Source: Natrialba hulunbeirensis JCM 10989
GTDB lineage: Archaea > Halobacteriota > Halobacteria > Halobacteriales > Natrialbaceae
Assembly (NCBI RefSeq): GCF_000337575.1
Contig: NZ_AOIM01000012.1
Location: forward strand, 72,614 to 129,678
Direction: 5' to 3'
Length of the DNA: 57,065 nt
Made by a program: the position numbers and the translations under genes. The notes beneath the pieces are model-generated. The model saw only the letters and a program-made list of their open reading frames with translations, was not told where the DNA came from and searched no databases. Below are positions 17,107 to 25,007 of this stretch, one piece after another. Numbering within the stretch: the stretch's first letter is position 1; every line of letters begins with the position of its first letter.

Positions 17107-17457
17107 TTAGTTGTCTTCGTCGTCTTCGTCTTCGTCGCCGTTTTCGTCGTCATCGTCGTCCATGTCATCATCGCCGTTTTCGTCATCGTCTTCATCACCG
17201 TTCTCGTCTTCGTCGCCGTTCTCGTCATCCATGTCGTCATCATCATCGTCCATGTCATCGTCGTCGTCCATATCGTCGTCATCGTCGTCCATGTCGTCAT
17301 CGTCGTCATCAACCGGATCGTCATCGTCCGCGGGGTCGTCACCCGGATCGGCCGGGTCATCCGGGTCCTCTGGGTCGTCGTTACAGCCCGCGAGTGCAGC
17401 AGCGCTTACTGCACCGCTGAGTGCGATCAGTCGTCGGCGTGTGAGTCGGTCGTCCAT
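17107..17457 (-). CDS. Asp-rich Tat lipoprotein
   Basis: A 116-residue product with TRRRLIALSG twin-arginine signal and LAGC lipobox (Cys near 24). All of the mature chain (about 90 residues) is low-complexity Asp/Glu with interspersed Met, Asn, Gly and Pro, in units such as MDDDDD and ENGDEDE. It has no fold that can be recognised and would be an extremely negatively charged tether on the outside of the membrane. The DNA is a run of GAC/GAT/GAA codons that is prone to slippage, so length may vary among strains. Its signal peptide argues that it is real and not only a repeat. It converges with gshA. Confidence 0.65.
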   Translation of the reverse strand: MDDRLTRRRLIALSGAVSAAALAGCNDDPEDPDDPADPGDDPADDDDPVDDDDDDMDDDDDDMDDDDDMDDDDDDMDDENGDEDENGDEDDDENGDDDMDDDDDENGDEDEDDEDN

Positions 17458-17893
17458 TGTCAGATCCTCGCTTCCATACCGGAACGGCGACCACCAATAG
17501 AATGCGGCACCTATCTCGCGGGCCCAGCGGACAAACGATTGTTACATCCACCCCACCCGACACCGATATAAATATATGGTAACATGCGGCATAAATTTGT
17601 ATCTCTGAGGGTACACATACTCAGATGGCATGGCCGAGCACGGCGAATTCAGGCCATCACCTAACAATCGTTTACGAGCAGGGGTGACTCGAGCACTGAA
17701 GCGTTTCACTCAGATCACTGACTCGAACCGGAGCGAGGATTGGGATCGGTCGCGTATGGAACGCTTTCTGAGCATACTACACCACCGAGCTACTCGATCA
17801 GCCGCACACAGAGTATCACAACGCAGAAACAGTGTGCGTTGGCAGACAGTCACACTCGCTACTGACAGAGCAGGTACCGAACAGTGAGCGATA
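17458..17893. other. Non-coding region between the Asp-rich lipoprotein and gfcR
   Basis: 436 bases. The 17560-17600 part is AT-rich (CGATATAAATATATGG and CATAAATTTG) and probably holds the promoter of the lipoprotein on the minus strand. An 85-codon plus-strand frame (17630-17887) is Arg/Ser-rich, unlike halophilic proteins, and is not called. Nothing else is recognised. Confidence 0.4.
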
Positions 17894-18571
17894 TTATTCG
17901 TTTGTTCCGACACTGATCACTTGCAAGAGTGAGTAGATCGGGACGCCCTCGATCTCTTCGATTCCCTGCTTGTCTGCAAGTACGACGCAGGCAAGCGGCT
18001 CGCCACCTTCGGCGCGAATCGCTTCGATCGTCTCTCGCATCGTTGTCCCGCTCGTGATGGTGTCGTCGACGACGTAGCACTCTCGGTTGCGGATTCCCGC
18101 AAAGTTCCGGGAAAAGGTCCCACCGAGATCCTCGATATCTCCTTCCTCCCACTGGTGTTTTGCAGGTGTGTACGTGCCGAGATCCGTCTCGAGTTCCCGT
18201 GCGACGAGCGTGGCGATCGGACCACCCGCTTTCTCGATCCCGATCGTCAGGTCGACATCCTCGCCGTGCTTTGCGAGTAGATCGGCCATTGCAGCAGCGA
18301 TATGGCCCATCCGCTTGCTGTCGCGACCGATCGCGGCCCAGTCGACATGAATGTCCTGTGGACGGCTCCCGTTCTCGGCAGCGGCCGTTGGTTCCGCCGA
18401 CGTGTCCGTCGTGTCTGCCTTCGCATCGGACTGCGTCGTCGCATCACTGCGCTCGACGAGCCAGCTTGCAGTTTCGCGGGAGACGTTCAGTTCGTCTGCA
18501 ATTTCGCCCTTCGAGAGCCCGCGCGCTGCCAGTTCGGCAGCGCTCTCGATGAGGTCGTCAACGTTTTTCAT
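17894..18571 (-). CDS. gfcR: GfcR-type PRPP-fold transcription regulator
   Basis: A 225-residue protein with an N-terminal helix-turn-helix (residues about 5-45: SAAELAARGLSKGEIADELN, SRETASWLVER) and a C-terminal phosphoribosyltransferase-like domain whose PRPP loop reads CYVVDDTITSGTTMRETI (about 170-187). This domain order is that of haloarchaeal GfcR (also annotated as PyrE-like), which activates glycolytic genes for glucose and fructose breakdown; the PRTase fold is thought to sense a sugar phosphate and not to act in pyrimidine synthesis. A disordered Thr/Ala/Asp linker (about 43-72) joins the parts. The start at 18571 sits 20 bases after a TATA box, so the mRNA is probably leaderless, and a palindrome lies between them. 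Confidence 0.87.
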   Translation of the reverse strand: MKNVDDLIESAAELAARGLSKGEIADELNVSRETASWLVERSDATTQSDAKADTTDTSAEPTAAAENGSRPQDIHVDWAAIGRDSKRMGHIAAAMADLLAKHGEDVDLTIGIEKAGGPIATLVARELETDLGTYTPAKHQWEEGDIEDLGGTFSRNFAGIRNRECYVVDDTITSGTTMRETIEAIRAEGGEPLACVVLADKQGIEEIEGVPIYSLLQVISVGTNE

Positions 18572-18575
18572 ACAC

Positions 18576-18588
18576 CGTCCTTCGGACG
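18576..18588. promoter_or_regulatory. Palindromic operator candidate in the gfcR promoter
   Basis: CGTCC-TTC-GGACG is a perfect 5-bp palindrome with a 3-base centre, lying between the TATA-like CTATAAAAAC (18591-18600, minus strand) and the gfcR start at 18571. A protein bound here would block transcription initiation, so autoregulation is plausible. It is too short to be certain. Confidence 0.45.
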
Positions 18589-18590
18589 CG

Positions 18591-18600
18591 GTTTTTATAG
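18591..18600 (-). promoter_or_regulatory. TATA box of gfcR
   Basis: CTATAAAAAC on the minus strand, 20-29 bases before the gfcR ATG at 18571, fits a leaderless archaeal transcript. Confidence 0.6.
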
Positions 18601-18735
18601 ACGTGTCGTCCTTTCGAAAATGAGCCGTGACCGCGAGCAACGAGAGAGTCGACCAGCCACTGGTGTGACGAACTGGAAACAGATCGCCGCACACGACGGA
18701 AAACGATTATCCCACTGCCACTGTCAGTTGAGCAC

Positions 18736-20028
18736 ATGGAGCGATACGATCTCGTCTACCGGCTCTACGACGAGTACGAAACCACCACGTTACAGGAGTA
18801 CCAGGAGTTCGTCGACATCTTCCCCGCAGTTGACTCACGAGTTGCACTCGAGCACTGGCAGGACGCGAACGACGAACTCGAGGCGCGCAAGAACGAGATC
18901 CGCAGTGACTTCGCAGCGGGCGAGACGGTTGCAGAGATTGCAGCACACACGACTCGTGATCAAGCGTTTACGGCGCTCGATCTGGAGACCAAGTACGGCC
19001 GCGCGGTAAACGTGCTTGTGCTCGATGTCGACGAGACGCTGCGCTCGGCCGGCGGCACGGACAACGAGATTCCCCGCGAGACGCTGCACGTCCTGACGGA
19101 GTTTCACGAAGCCGGCATCCCGATCGTCATCTGTACGGGCCAGACCCTGGAGAACGTCAAGGGCTTTGCGATCCAGGGGCTGGGCAGCGAAATCGTCCAT
19201 TCGGGTGATCTCTCTATCGTTTACGAGGCGGGCACGGGCGTCTTTACGCCGGGGCACGGCGCTGACACGAAACAACTGCTGTACGAGGACCTGGACGACG
19301 AGATTCGGGACGTGTTCGACGACGTACGCTCGCGCGTCCTGCCCGACGCACCGCCAGACCTGCGGCGGGGCTGTCACCTGCAGGGCAACGAATTCAACGT
19401 GACGATGAAGCCGAACTACGAAACCGGCTCGACACGCGCCCGCGAGATCATCGACGAGGCGCTGGTCTACCTCCTCGAGTTGCTCGCGGAGTCAGTAGGG
19501 TCGGTGCTCGCGTTCGGCGACGGGGACGAAACAGCCGACGCCGAAAACGGCGACACCGAACTCGAGGGCGAATCGATCACCGACTGGACCCATACCTTCT
19601 ACGCCAACCAGGACCCCGAGATTCGAGCCGTTCTGGAGAGCGAAGGCACGTATCCGGATCTCGACCCTGACGCCGTTCCCGGCGACCTCGAAGCCGTGCT
19701 CGACCGAATCGACGTGGCCTACTACGAGGCCGACGCCGCCGAAATCGGGAGCCTCGAACTCAACAAAGTCGTCGGCGTCGAGCGCGCGCTCGACGTGCTC
19801 GACGTAGCCGATCCGTTCGCACTCGTCATGGGCGATTCCAAGAGCGACCTGCGTGTCATGCGCTGGGCCGACGAGAACGACGCCGGCATCGCCGCCGCCC
19901 CGGAACACGCCTCACGAGATACCTTAGAGCACGTTCTCGAGACGGACGAACTCGTCTTCGACCGCGGCCGCAGCGTCGATGTGTTGCGAACCGTGTACGC
20001 ACTCAATCAGCTCGCCCGACTCGAGTAG
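18736..20028 (+). CDS. HAD-superfamily hydrolase, large haloarchaeal form
   Basis: A 430-residue phosphatase-like protein. About 90 N-terminal residues are helical and charged (YDLVYRLYDEYETTTLQEY). The HAD core then starts with motif I LVLDVDETLRS (nucleophile and general acid Asp in DxDxT, about residues 95-105), followed by motif II in VICTGQT and a C-terminal motif IV VMGDSKSDLRVM with the metal-binding Asp pair. The insert between motifs II and III (about 150-340) is large, with an acidic part, as in Cof-type HADs. A TATA-like GATTATCCC is about 25 bases before the ATG. The substrate is unknown. A second HAD gene follows after 62 bases. Confidence 0.8.
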   Translation: MERYDLVYRLYDEYETTTLQEYQEFVDIFPAVDSRVALEHWQDANDELEARKNEIRSDFAAGETVAEIAAHTTRDQAFTALDLETKYGRAVNVLVLDVDETLRSAGGTDNEIPRETLHVLTEFHEAGIPIVICTGQTLENVKGFAIQGLGSEIVHSGDLSIVYEAGTGVFTPGHGADTKQLLYEDLDDEIRDVFDDVRSRVLPDAPPDLRRGCHLQGNEFNVTMKPNYETGSTRAREIIDEALVYLLELLAESVGSVLAFGDGDETADAENGDTELEGESITDWTHTFYANQDPEIRAVLESEGTYPDLDPDAVPGDLEAVLDRIDVAYYEADAAEIGSLELNKVVGVERALDVLDVADPFALVMGDSKSDLRVMRWADENDAGIAAAPEHASRDTLEHVLETDELVFDRGRSVDVLRTVYALNQLARLE

Positions 20029-20090
20029 CCCTGGTAGTCGCCACTCAGACACCACTCACGCAGAGGGAGACTGCGCTGACCGAAGTCCCT

Positions 20091-20663
20091 ATGCGCCCAC
20101 CACCCCTTCCCAGTACTGTGACCGAGTACGACGCGATCGTCTACGATCTGGATGGCACGCTCGTCGACCTCGACGTCGATTGGAACGCCGTCGCTGCCGA
20201 CGTACGGAGCGTCTACGCCGACGCGAACGTCGATCCGCCGAACGACGACCTCTGGGCGATGCTCGAGGGCGCGGACGACGCTGGCCTCGCCACCGCTGTC
20301 GAGGAGGCCATCGCTGCCCACGAACGCGACGGCGCATCGACCTCTCCCCGACTCCCACACGCTGACGAACTCGAAAACGGGACGCAAGCGATGCCGGTCG
20401 GCGTCTGCTCGCTCAACTGCGAGGCCGCCTGCCGACGGGCACTCGAGTCCCATGGGCTCGCGTCGGCGGTGGACGTGATCGTCGGCCGGGATACGGTCGA
20501 GACGCAGAAGCCGGATCCGGAGCCGTTGCTCGCCGCTGTCGATGAACTCGGTGTCGAACCGACAGACGCGGTTTTCATCGGCGATTCGGCGCGGGACGAA
20601 CAGACGGCCAGACGGGCCGGTGTCGAGTTCGAGTACGTCGGCGATGGGCCGTCCGGTGTCTGA
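20091..20663 (+). CDS. HAD hydrolase, phosphoglycolate-phosphatase-like
   Basis: A 190-residue HAD protein: motif I YDLDGTLVDLDVDW (about 17-30), motif III lysine in TQKPDPEPLLAAV (about 138-150) and motif IV FIGDSARDEQTA (about 159-170). Between I and III there is a small helical cap, so it belongs with Gph/PGMB-like phosphatases. The ATG at 20091 is used; a GTG at 20118, which would begin VTEYDAIVYDLDG, is nearly as good. It is on the same strand as the large HAD gene and may be co-transcribed. The substrate cannot be read from sequence. Confidence 0.82.
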   Translation: MRPPPLPSTVTEYDAIVYDLDGTLVDLDVDWNAVAADVRSVYADANVDPPNDDLWAMLEGADDAGLATAVEEAIAAHERDGASTSPRLPHADELENGTQAMPVGVCSLNCEAACRRALESHGLASAVDVIVGRDTVETQKPDPEPLLAAVDELGVEPTDAVFIGDSARDEQTARRAGVEFEYVGDGPSGV

Positions 20664-20701
20664 AGCGGTCTTTCGACTCTCTTCTCTCACTTCGATCCCA
20701 T

Positions 20702-20741
20702 CACAAGACAGCACAAGACAGCACAAGACAGCGCAAGAAAG
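20702..20741. repeat. 10-bp tandem repeat between convergent genes
   Basis: CACAAGACAG occurs three times in perfect tandem (20702-20731) and a fourth copy is degenerate (CGCAAGAAAG, 20732-20741). It lies just after the HAD stop and before the end of the DUF5822 gene on the other strand. Confidence 0.85.
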
Positions 20742-20748
20742 AGCAGCG

Positions 20749-20982
20749 TTAGCGTTGCGCTCGCTTCGCGTACAGAAACACCGAAACCGAGACGACCAGC
20801 CAGATAACCGCACCGACGCGGATCGCAAACTCGGCTCGCGACCCCCACGTCGGAAGCTCTGCGCTCGTCGAGAGGAGCGCGACGATCGGTGCCCCGATCA
20901 GGATCGTGAGAACGAACGTCATCTGCATCACCCACCCGTAATCGACGCCGTCGGGCGTGGTTGTTTCGACGGGGTCTGGCAC
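20749..20982 (-). CDS. Small two-helix membrane protein (DUF5822-like)
   Basis: A 77-residue haloarchaeal membrane protein with two predicted helices, VMQMTFVLTILIGAPIVALL (about 18-37) and FAIRVGAVIWLVVSVSVFLY (about 53-72). The family is recognised by its start, VPDPVETTTPDGVDYGW. The GTG at 20982 is taken as start because homologues begin here and TTAAG at 21008-21012 lies about 26-30 bases upstream as a leaderless promoter. A longer frame from 21093 would run into the panB promoter and has non-halophilic composition. The function is unknown. Confidence 0.72.
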   Translation of the reverse strand: MPDPVETTTPDGVDYGWVMQMTFVLTILIGAPIVALLSTSAELPTWGSRAEFAIRVGAVIWLVVSVSVFLYAKRAQR

Positions 20983-21148
20983 GAGTGAAAATCCCAACCC
21001 AGTCCTCTTAAGCGTCGCGACTCGCCGCTCGCAGCGGCTGTATCCCGCCTCCGACTCGCACACTACTCGAGTCGAGTCGCGATGACGCGCCACAGCGCAG
21101 ATGAAGAACGGTGCTGTTTACTATTCGAACACGAACACGAACGTACGC

Positions 21149-21961
21149 ATGACCACCGTCCGGGACGTGACCGCCAAAGCGGGCGACGAACCGATCACGA
21201 TGCTGACCGCCTACGACGCGCCGACCGCCGATATCGTCGACGACGCCGGTATCGACATCATCCTCGTCGGCGACAGCCTCGGCAACACGTCGCTCGGCCA
21301 CGACACGACACTCCCCGTCACCGTCGACGACATGGCCCGCCACGTCGGCGCTGTCAGCCGCGCAACCGACGATGCCCTCGTCGTCGCCGACATGCCATTC
21401 CTCTCCTTCGGCGTCGACGAAGCTGCGAGCATCGAAAACGCCGGCCGGATGCTCAAAGAGGAGGGCGCTGATGCAGTCAAACTCGAGTGCGGTCCGCACA
21501 CGGTCGACCTCACCGAGAAACTCGTTCAGCTTGGGATTCCGGTGATGGCCCACCTCGGGCTGACGCCACAGCACGTCAACCAGTATGGCGGCTACCCCCG
21601 GCAAGGGACGGATCAGGCGGCTGCAGCGCAGATTCTCGACCTCGCGCGCGAACACGAGGCGGCCGGCGCGTTCTCGCTGGTACTCGAGCACATTCCGTCG
21701 AACCTCGCTGCCGAGGTGACGGCCGAACTCGAGACGCCAACGATCGGGATCGGTGCCGGTCCCGAGTGTGACGGACAGGTGCTCGTCGTTGACGACGCGG
21801 TCGGGTTGAGCGAGTGGTCGCCGTCGTTCGCGAAGCAGTTCGGGTCGGTTCGCGAGGAGATGGAGTCGGCTGTCGGTGACTATATCGATGCGGTCGAATC
21901 GGGGTCGTTCCCGGCGGACGAGCACAGTCACGAGTCGGCGGATCTGGACGAGATTTACTGA
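21149..21961 (+). CDS. panB: 3-methyl-2-oxobutanoate hydroxymethyltransferase
   Basis: Ketopantoate hydroxymethyltransferase (270 residues, normal length), the first step of pantoate and so coenzyme A synthesis: 5,10-methylene-tetrahydrofolate plus 2-oxoisovalerate. Family signatures are MLTAYDAPTADIVDDAGID (about 17-35), VGDSLGNTSLGHDTTLPVT (about 40-58; the DSLG metal site) and MAHLGLTPQHVNQYGGY (about 133-149). The start at 21149 (MTTVRDVTAK) gives the usual N-terminus; the upstream extension from 21101 does not. In archaea this reaction is part of a pathway ending with pantoate kinase; these partners are not in the window. Confidence 0.93.
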   Translation: MTTVRDVTAKAGDEPITMLTAYDAPTADIVDDAGIDIILVGDSLGNTSLGHDTTLPVTVDDMARHVGAVSRATDDALVVADMPFLSFGVDEAASIENAGRMLKEEGADAVKLECGPHTVDLTEKLVQLGIPVMAHLGLTPQHVNQYGGYPRQGTDQAAAAQILDLAREHEAAGAFSLVLEHIPSNLAAEVTAELETPTIGIGAGPECDGQVLVVDDAVGLSEWSPSFAKQFGSVREEMESAVGDYIDAVESGSFPADEHSHESADLDEIY

Positions 21962-22048
21962 GCGTTTCGCGTCAGTGCTCGTGCTCGTGGTCGGTTCGAA
22001 TTCGGAGCGTGATGACAGCGAACTCGAAGTATCTTGCTGACGGGCGTG

Positions 22049-22621
22049 TCACTGTCGGGTAAACACACCTGCGGTGGCCGCCCCACCGAACGCAGCGAAC
22101 GCGACCCCGATGATCATCGTGACAGGAAAGGCCGGATCCTCGGCCAGCGCGCTGAGTAGTGGATTCGACGGCATGCCGCTGAGAGCGCCGAGAACGAACA
22201 AGAGCAGACAGAATACTACGAAGCCAGTAACCGCACCGATGGCACCGAGAATCCCAACGGCCGACGGCGACTGGTCGAACTGAAAGCCGGTGAGGACGCC
22301 GGTGAATGTCGCTACGACCGGCGCGAGCAAAATTGCAGAGCCGATCGCATCGACCACGATGTGGAGGCTCTCGATTTCACTTTCCATCCCGAAGGTGCCA
22401 CCGAATCCGACGACAATGTTGTATAGAACCGGTGGGACACCGAATCCGATCGCGACGACCGCAAACAGAAGCACGTTAAACGTGATGACCCGCCCGTTCT
22501 CCGCCCGAACGAACGTGTCTGCGAGGACATCACTGGGAAGGCGCGGGTTCCACTCGTCGCTCTCGTCACTCTCGCTGTCTGTTCTCCCGTCCGGGTCATC
22601 GCTCGGCGACTGATCGTCCAT
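22049..22621 (-). CDS. Four-helix membrane protein, unknown
   Basis: A 190-residue protein with a long acidic Ser/Asp/Glu-rich N-terminus (about 1-35) and four predicted membrane helices: ITFNVLLFAVVAIGFGVPPV (about 47-66), AIGSAILLAPVVATFTGVL (about 90-108), GILGAIGAVTGFVVFCLLLF (about 121-140) and TMIIGVAFAAFGGAATAGVF (about 168-187). No catalytic motif is visible. The start at 22621 (MDDQSPSDDP) is preferred over the ATG 54 bases upstream because the extra segment lacks acidic composition and overlaps the promoter of the divergent gene. The function is not known. Confidence 0.72.
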   Translation of the reverse strand: MDDQSPSDDPDGRTDSESDESDEWNPRLPSDVLADTFVRAENGRVITFNVLLFAVVAIGFGVPPVLYNIVVGFGGTFGMESEIESLHIVVDAIGSAILLAPVVATFTGVLTGFQFDQSPSAVGILGAIGAVTGFVVFCLLLFVLGALSGMPSNPLLSALAEDPAFPVTMIIGVAFAAFGGAATAGVFTRQ

Positions 22622-22706
22622 ACGTTCAGTACAGACATGTCTCACAAAACTGTTGTTGATTGATGATACAACCAAAATTGATTACAATATGGCGCTAACA
22701 GACAGT

Positions 22707-23009
22707 ATGTCGCGTATCGTGACGTCAGTCAGTACGATCTGCCTCTTTATCGGCGGCACACTGGCGCTTGCAATCGTCCTTGCCCTGGTCCTGCTCCCAC
22801 AACCCACCCTTCCGCTGTCGTCTTGCACCGACGTTGGATACGTCGGCGGACCGCCGGGGGGCTTCGAGTACGAGGGGTACTCGTGGCTCTGGCTTGAGTA
22901 CTCGCCCGACGGCGGCGTGAACCGGTGTGGGACACCGATCGTCTCGATCGCAGCCGGACTGCTCGTCGTCGGTGGTGTCCTCTTCGGCATCGATCGCCGA
23001 ACGCAGTAG
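22707..23009 (+). CDS. Small two-helix membrane protein, unknown
   Basis: About 100 residues with two predicted helices, IVTSVSTICLFIGGTLALAI (from residue 3) and PIVSIAAGLLVVGGVLFGI near the C-terminus, and an outside loop with two Cys (SSCTDVGY and NRCGTP) that may form a disulfide. Starts at 22653 and 22689 are also possible; 22707 is preferred because AT-rich ATTACAATAT lies about 20-30 bases upstream. It is divergent from the four-helix protein gene. No family is recognised. Confidence 0.55.
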   Translation: MSRIVTSVSTICLFIGGTLALAIVLALVLLPQPTLPLSSCTDVGYVGGPPGGFEYEGYSWLWLEYSPDGGVNRCGTPIVSIAAGLLVVGGVLFGIDRRTQ

Positions 23010-23113
23010 TTCGACCGCTGGACGCAATCGTTCGACCACCGACCGCAGCCTTCACTAATTCGAAAACTGCTTCGATACCACGCCATCCGACCCCGCGTAC
23101 CGCGCTCTCCCAC

Positions 23114-23896
23114 CTACTCCACAGTCGACGCGACGAACTCACTCACCGCCTCGTTGAACGCCGCCGGCTGCTCGAGCATCGCCATATGCGCCGCGTCCTC
23201 GAGTTCGACCGATCGAGCATCGTCGATCTCGTCCACCAGAAACTCGTGATACCGCGGCGGCGTCAGTTTGTCGTGCTCACCGTAGACGACCAGCGTCGGC
23301 ACGTCGATCCCACCCAGTTCGTCGCGCACGTCGAACGTATGGCACGTCTCGAAATCCCGCTGCGTGACTGCTTGCCCGCACGCGTGCATCTGGTCACTCG
23401 AGTGCGTCGCCAACTCGCTCTCGGCGTCGTGAAAGAGGCGGTCGGAACCGTGGAGGAACTCGACGGCGCGCTCGAAGTCGTCTGCGAGCCAGTTGCGGAG
23501 GTCTTCGAGCACGCCGAGGCGGGCGCCGGTGCCGGTAAGGACGACGGCGTCCGGACGGTACTCGTCGCCGCGCTCGAGGAGGATGTGCATGACGACGGCA
23601 CCGCCGAGTGAGTTTCCAACGAGGACGTCGGCGTCGGTTTCGGTCGCGACGGCGATGACGTCGTCGGCGTAGGCTGAGAGAGTCGTGTAGCCGGCGCTCG
23701 CGTCGATATCGTCGGAGTCGCCGTGGCCGCTCAGGTCGAGCGTGACGACGGGATACTGATCGGCGAGGCGGTGCTGGGATTTCCAGGCCTCCCGCGTGCC
23801 GCCGCTTCCGTGAACGAAACAGATTGTCGGCCCGTCCCCACCCCGGTCTGAAACCACGTAGGCCGTTTCCCGGCCCTGGTGTGATACCGTCTCCAT
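23114..23896 (-). CDS. Alpha/beta-fold hydrolase
   Basis: A 260-residue alpha/beta hydrolase with all core elements: oxyanion HGSGG (about 29-33), nucleophile elbow GNSLGG (Ser near 96), acid in VVYGEHDKLTPP (about 206-217) and base in EDAAHMAML (about 236-244). The size and cap suggest an esterase, lactonase or peroxidase-like enzyme; the substrate cannot be told. The start METVSHQGRE at 23896 is supported by a TATA box (TATAAAG-type, 23921-23927) 25-31 bases upstream, as for a leaderless mRNA. A 27-bp minisatellite lies just before that promoter. Confidence 0.87.
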   Translation of the reverse strand: METVSHQGRETAYVVSDRGGDGPTICFVHGSGGTREAWKSQHRLADQYPVVTLDLSGHGDSDDIDASAGYTTLSAYADDVIAVATETDADVLVGNSLGGAVVMHILLERGDEYRPDAVVLTGTGARLGVLEDLRNWLADDFERAVEFLHGSDRLFHDAESELATHSSDQMHACGQAVTQRDFETCHTFDVRDELGGIDVPTLVVYGEHDKLTPPRYHEFLVDEIDDARSVELEDAAHMAMLEQPAAFNEAVSEFVASTVE

Positions 23897-23920
23897 AGCT
23901 GTTCGCACGACCGGCGCGGG

Positions 23921-23927
23921 TATAAAG
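23921..23927 (-). promoter_or_regulatory. TATA box of the alpha/beta hydrolase gene
   Basis: TATAAAG on the plus strand, read as CTTTATA on the minus strand, lies 25-31 bases before the ATG at 23896. Confidence 0.6.
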
Positions 23928-23940
23928 TCTCAGCCGGTTG

Positions 23941-24068
23941 GCGATCGGTGGTCAGTAGTTGCGGATGGCGATCAGTGAGCAGTAGTTGCTGATGGCCATC
24001 AGTGAGCAGTAGTATCCGACGGTCACCGGTGGTCAATAGTTGCCGATGAGCAGTCGATAGTAACCGAC
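23941..24068. repeat. 27-bp minisatellite, four units plus a degenerate fifth
   Basis: Units at 23941-23967, 23968-23994, 23995-24021 and 24022-24048 share the pattern GYSATCRGTGRKCAGTAGTT followed by GCSGATG, with 4-8 differences between neighbours; a shortened fifth unit (AGCAGTCGATAGTAACCGAC) runs to 24068. There are no unique spacers, so it is not a CRISPR array. It lies between the NYN gene and the hydrolase promoter. Confidence 0.8.
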
Positions 24069-24204
24069 AAGTCAACAACCTCGACATCAAGGGTCGGGGT
24101 ATCCGCCTCGACCGCTGATGAACGGCGTGACCCAGAGGGAGCGCAGTTGGCTGACGAGTTGCCACCGGTAGCCGAGAGGTGGCTGTGAATGAAGCGGGTA
24201 TCGT
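24069..24204. other. Non-coding stretch after the minisatellite
   Basis: About 136 bases between the repeat and the end of the NYN gene; with the repeat and the hydrolase promoter it makes a 308-base gap. No gene, tRNA-like fold or obvious hairpin was recognised. Confidence 0.4.
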
Positions 24205-24669
24205 CTATGAATCGAGCGTTATCGCCTCGTCCGCCGCGTTCTGCAACGCATCCGAACGGCCGTGGGTGCCCGGCGCGATCGCGATCGTTTCGATTCCCTG
24301 CGCCGCCGCGTGTTCCAGAACGGGTTTGAAATCGGTGTCACGCGAGGCGATTGCGAGCGTGTCGATCGTCCGGTCGGTCGAGAGCGCAGTCGCGTCGACG
24401 GCCAGTTTCACGTCGACGTCGCCACTTGTGATGATGACCTCGAAGCCACGCGCCTCGGCGGCCTGAATGAGGCCAGGTGTCGCGTGTTCGTCGAGATAGA
24501 GTCGGATAACGCCGACGCGGCCGAGATCACTCGCAACGTCGCGGAGGTCGTCGAGATCGACGTCGAACTCGTCGCGAAAGACGTTCGGCCCGTCGACGAA
24601 CAGCCCGATGGCTGGCTCGCGATGGGTGTCAGTATCGGGGGCAAGACGGGCACGAACGCGATCAAACAT
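24205..24669 (-). CDS. NYN-domain (PIN-like) protein, TIGR00288/LabA type
   Basis: A 154-residue member of the NYN family, a PIN-like metal-dependent ribonuclease fold. The first acidic site is GLFVDGPNVFRDEFDVD (about 22-38), the second is GDVDVKLAVDATAL (about 83-96) and the third IASRDTDFKPVLEHA (about 108-122), giving the full set of metal-binding aspartates. The closing TIAIAPGTHGRSDAL is typical of the LabA-like branch. The start MFDRVRARL at 24669 is used; a longer frame begins in the AT-rich promoter. It may cut RNA; the target is unknown. Confidence 0.82.
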   Translation of the reverse strand: MFDRVRARLAPDTDTHREPAIGLFVDGPNVFRDEFDVDLDDLRDVASDLGRVGVIRLYLDEHATPGLIQAAEARGFEVIITSGDVDVKLAVDATALSTDRTIDTLAIASRDTDFKPVLEHAAAQGIETIAIAPGTHGRSDALQNAADEAITLDS

Positions 24670-25007
24670 ACTGCCCGGTAGCCACGGCCCCGAGAAAGAT
24701 GTAGCGAAACCGACCGCGTTCTGGCCACTGTTCACGGACGAGCACCGGTATCGGTTGCGTTCGGGCCTGTACTCCCCCTCCCAGCAGCTGTCGACTCCAC
24801 TGATCAGCACACCCGATGCCGTCGGGCGAAAACAGCAAGTCTGTTTCTCGCCCCCGATTCGAATATATAGCCCGCGACCTTCAGGTGTGCAGCATTTATA
24901 TACAACATATGTTTCTAGAATCATAAATTGCTCGTAAGAAATGGAGAATAAATAATCTCGAGTTCGATAAAGCACTACTACTTTCACGAAAAGATGACTG
25001 TCATCGC
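24670..25007. promoter_or_regulatory. Divergent promoter region, NYN gene and first subtilase
   Basis: 338 bases without a gene. Two AT-rich elements stand out: GAATATATAG at about 24860-24869 and ATTTATATACAACATATG at about 24894-24911. GATAAAGC at 24966-24973 could be the promoter of the subtilase at 25008 (short leader). The GC-rich half next to the NYN gene shows no motif that I recognise. Confidence 0.45.

Noticed and set aside
17111..17500. Poly-Ser plus-strand frame opposite the Asp-rich lipoprotein
   Set aside because: Complement of GAC/GAT repeats; no signal sequence, whereas the minus-strand frame has a full Tat lipoprotein signal.
17630..17887. Possible 85-residue protein
   Set aside because: Strongly basic and Ser/Arg-rich, unlike the acidic proteome; no domain; no conserved start context.
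23941..24068. CRISPR array
   Set aside because: Units are directly adjacent without spacers and differ from each other; no cas genes in the window.
23731..24165. 144-codon minus-strand frame through the minisatellite
   Set aside because: It is created by the 27-bp repeat (a multiple of three) and runs into the hydrolase gene in another frame; composition is not protein-like.
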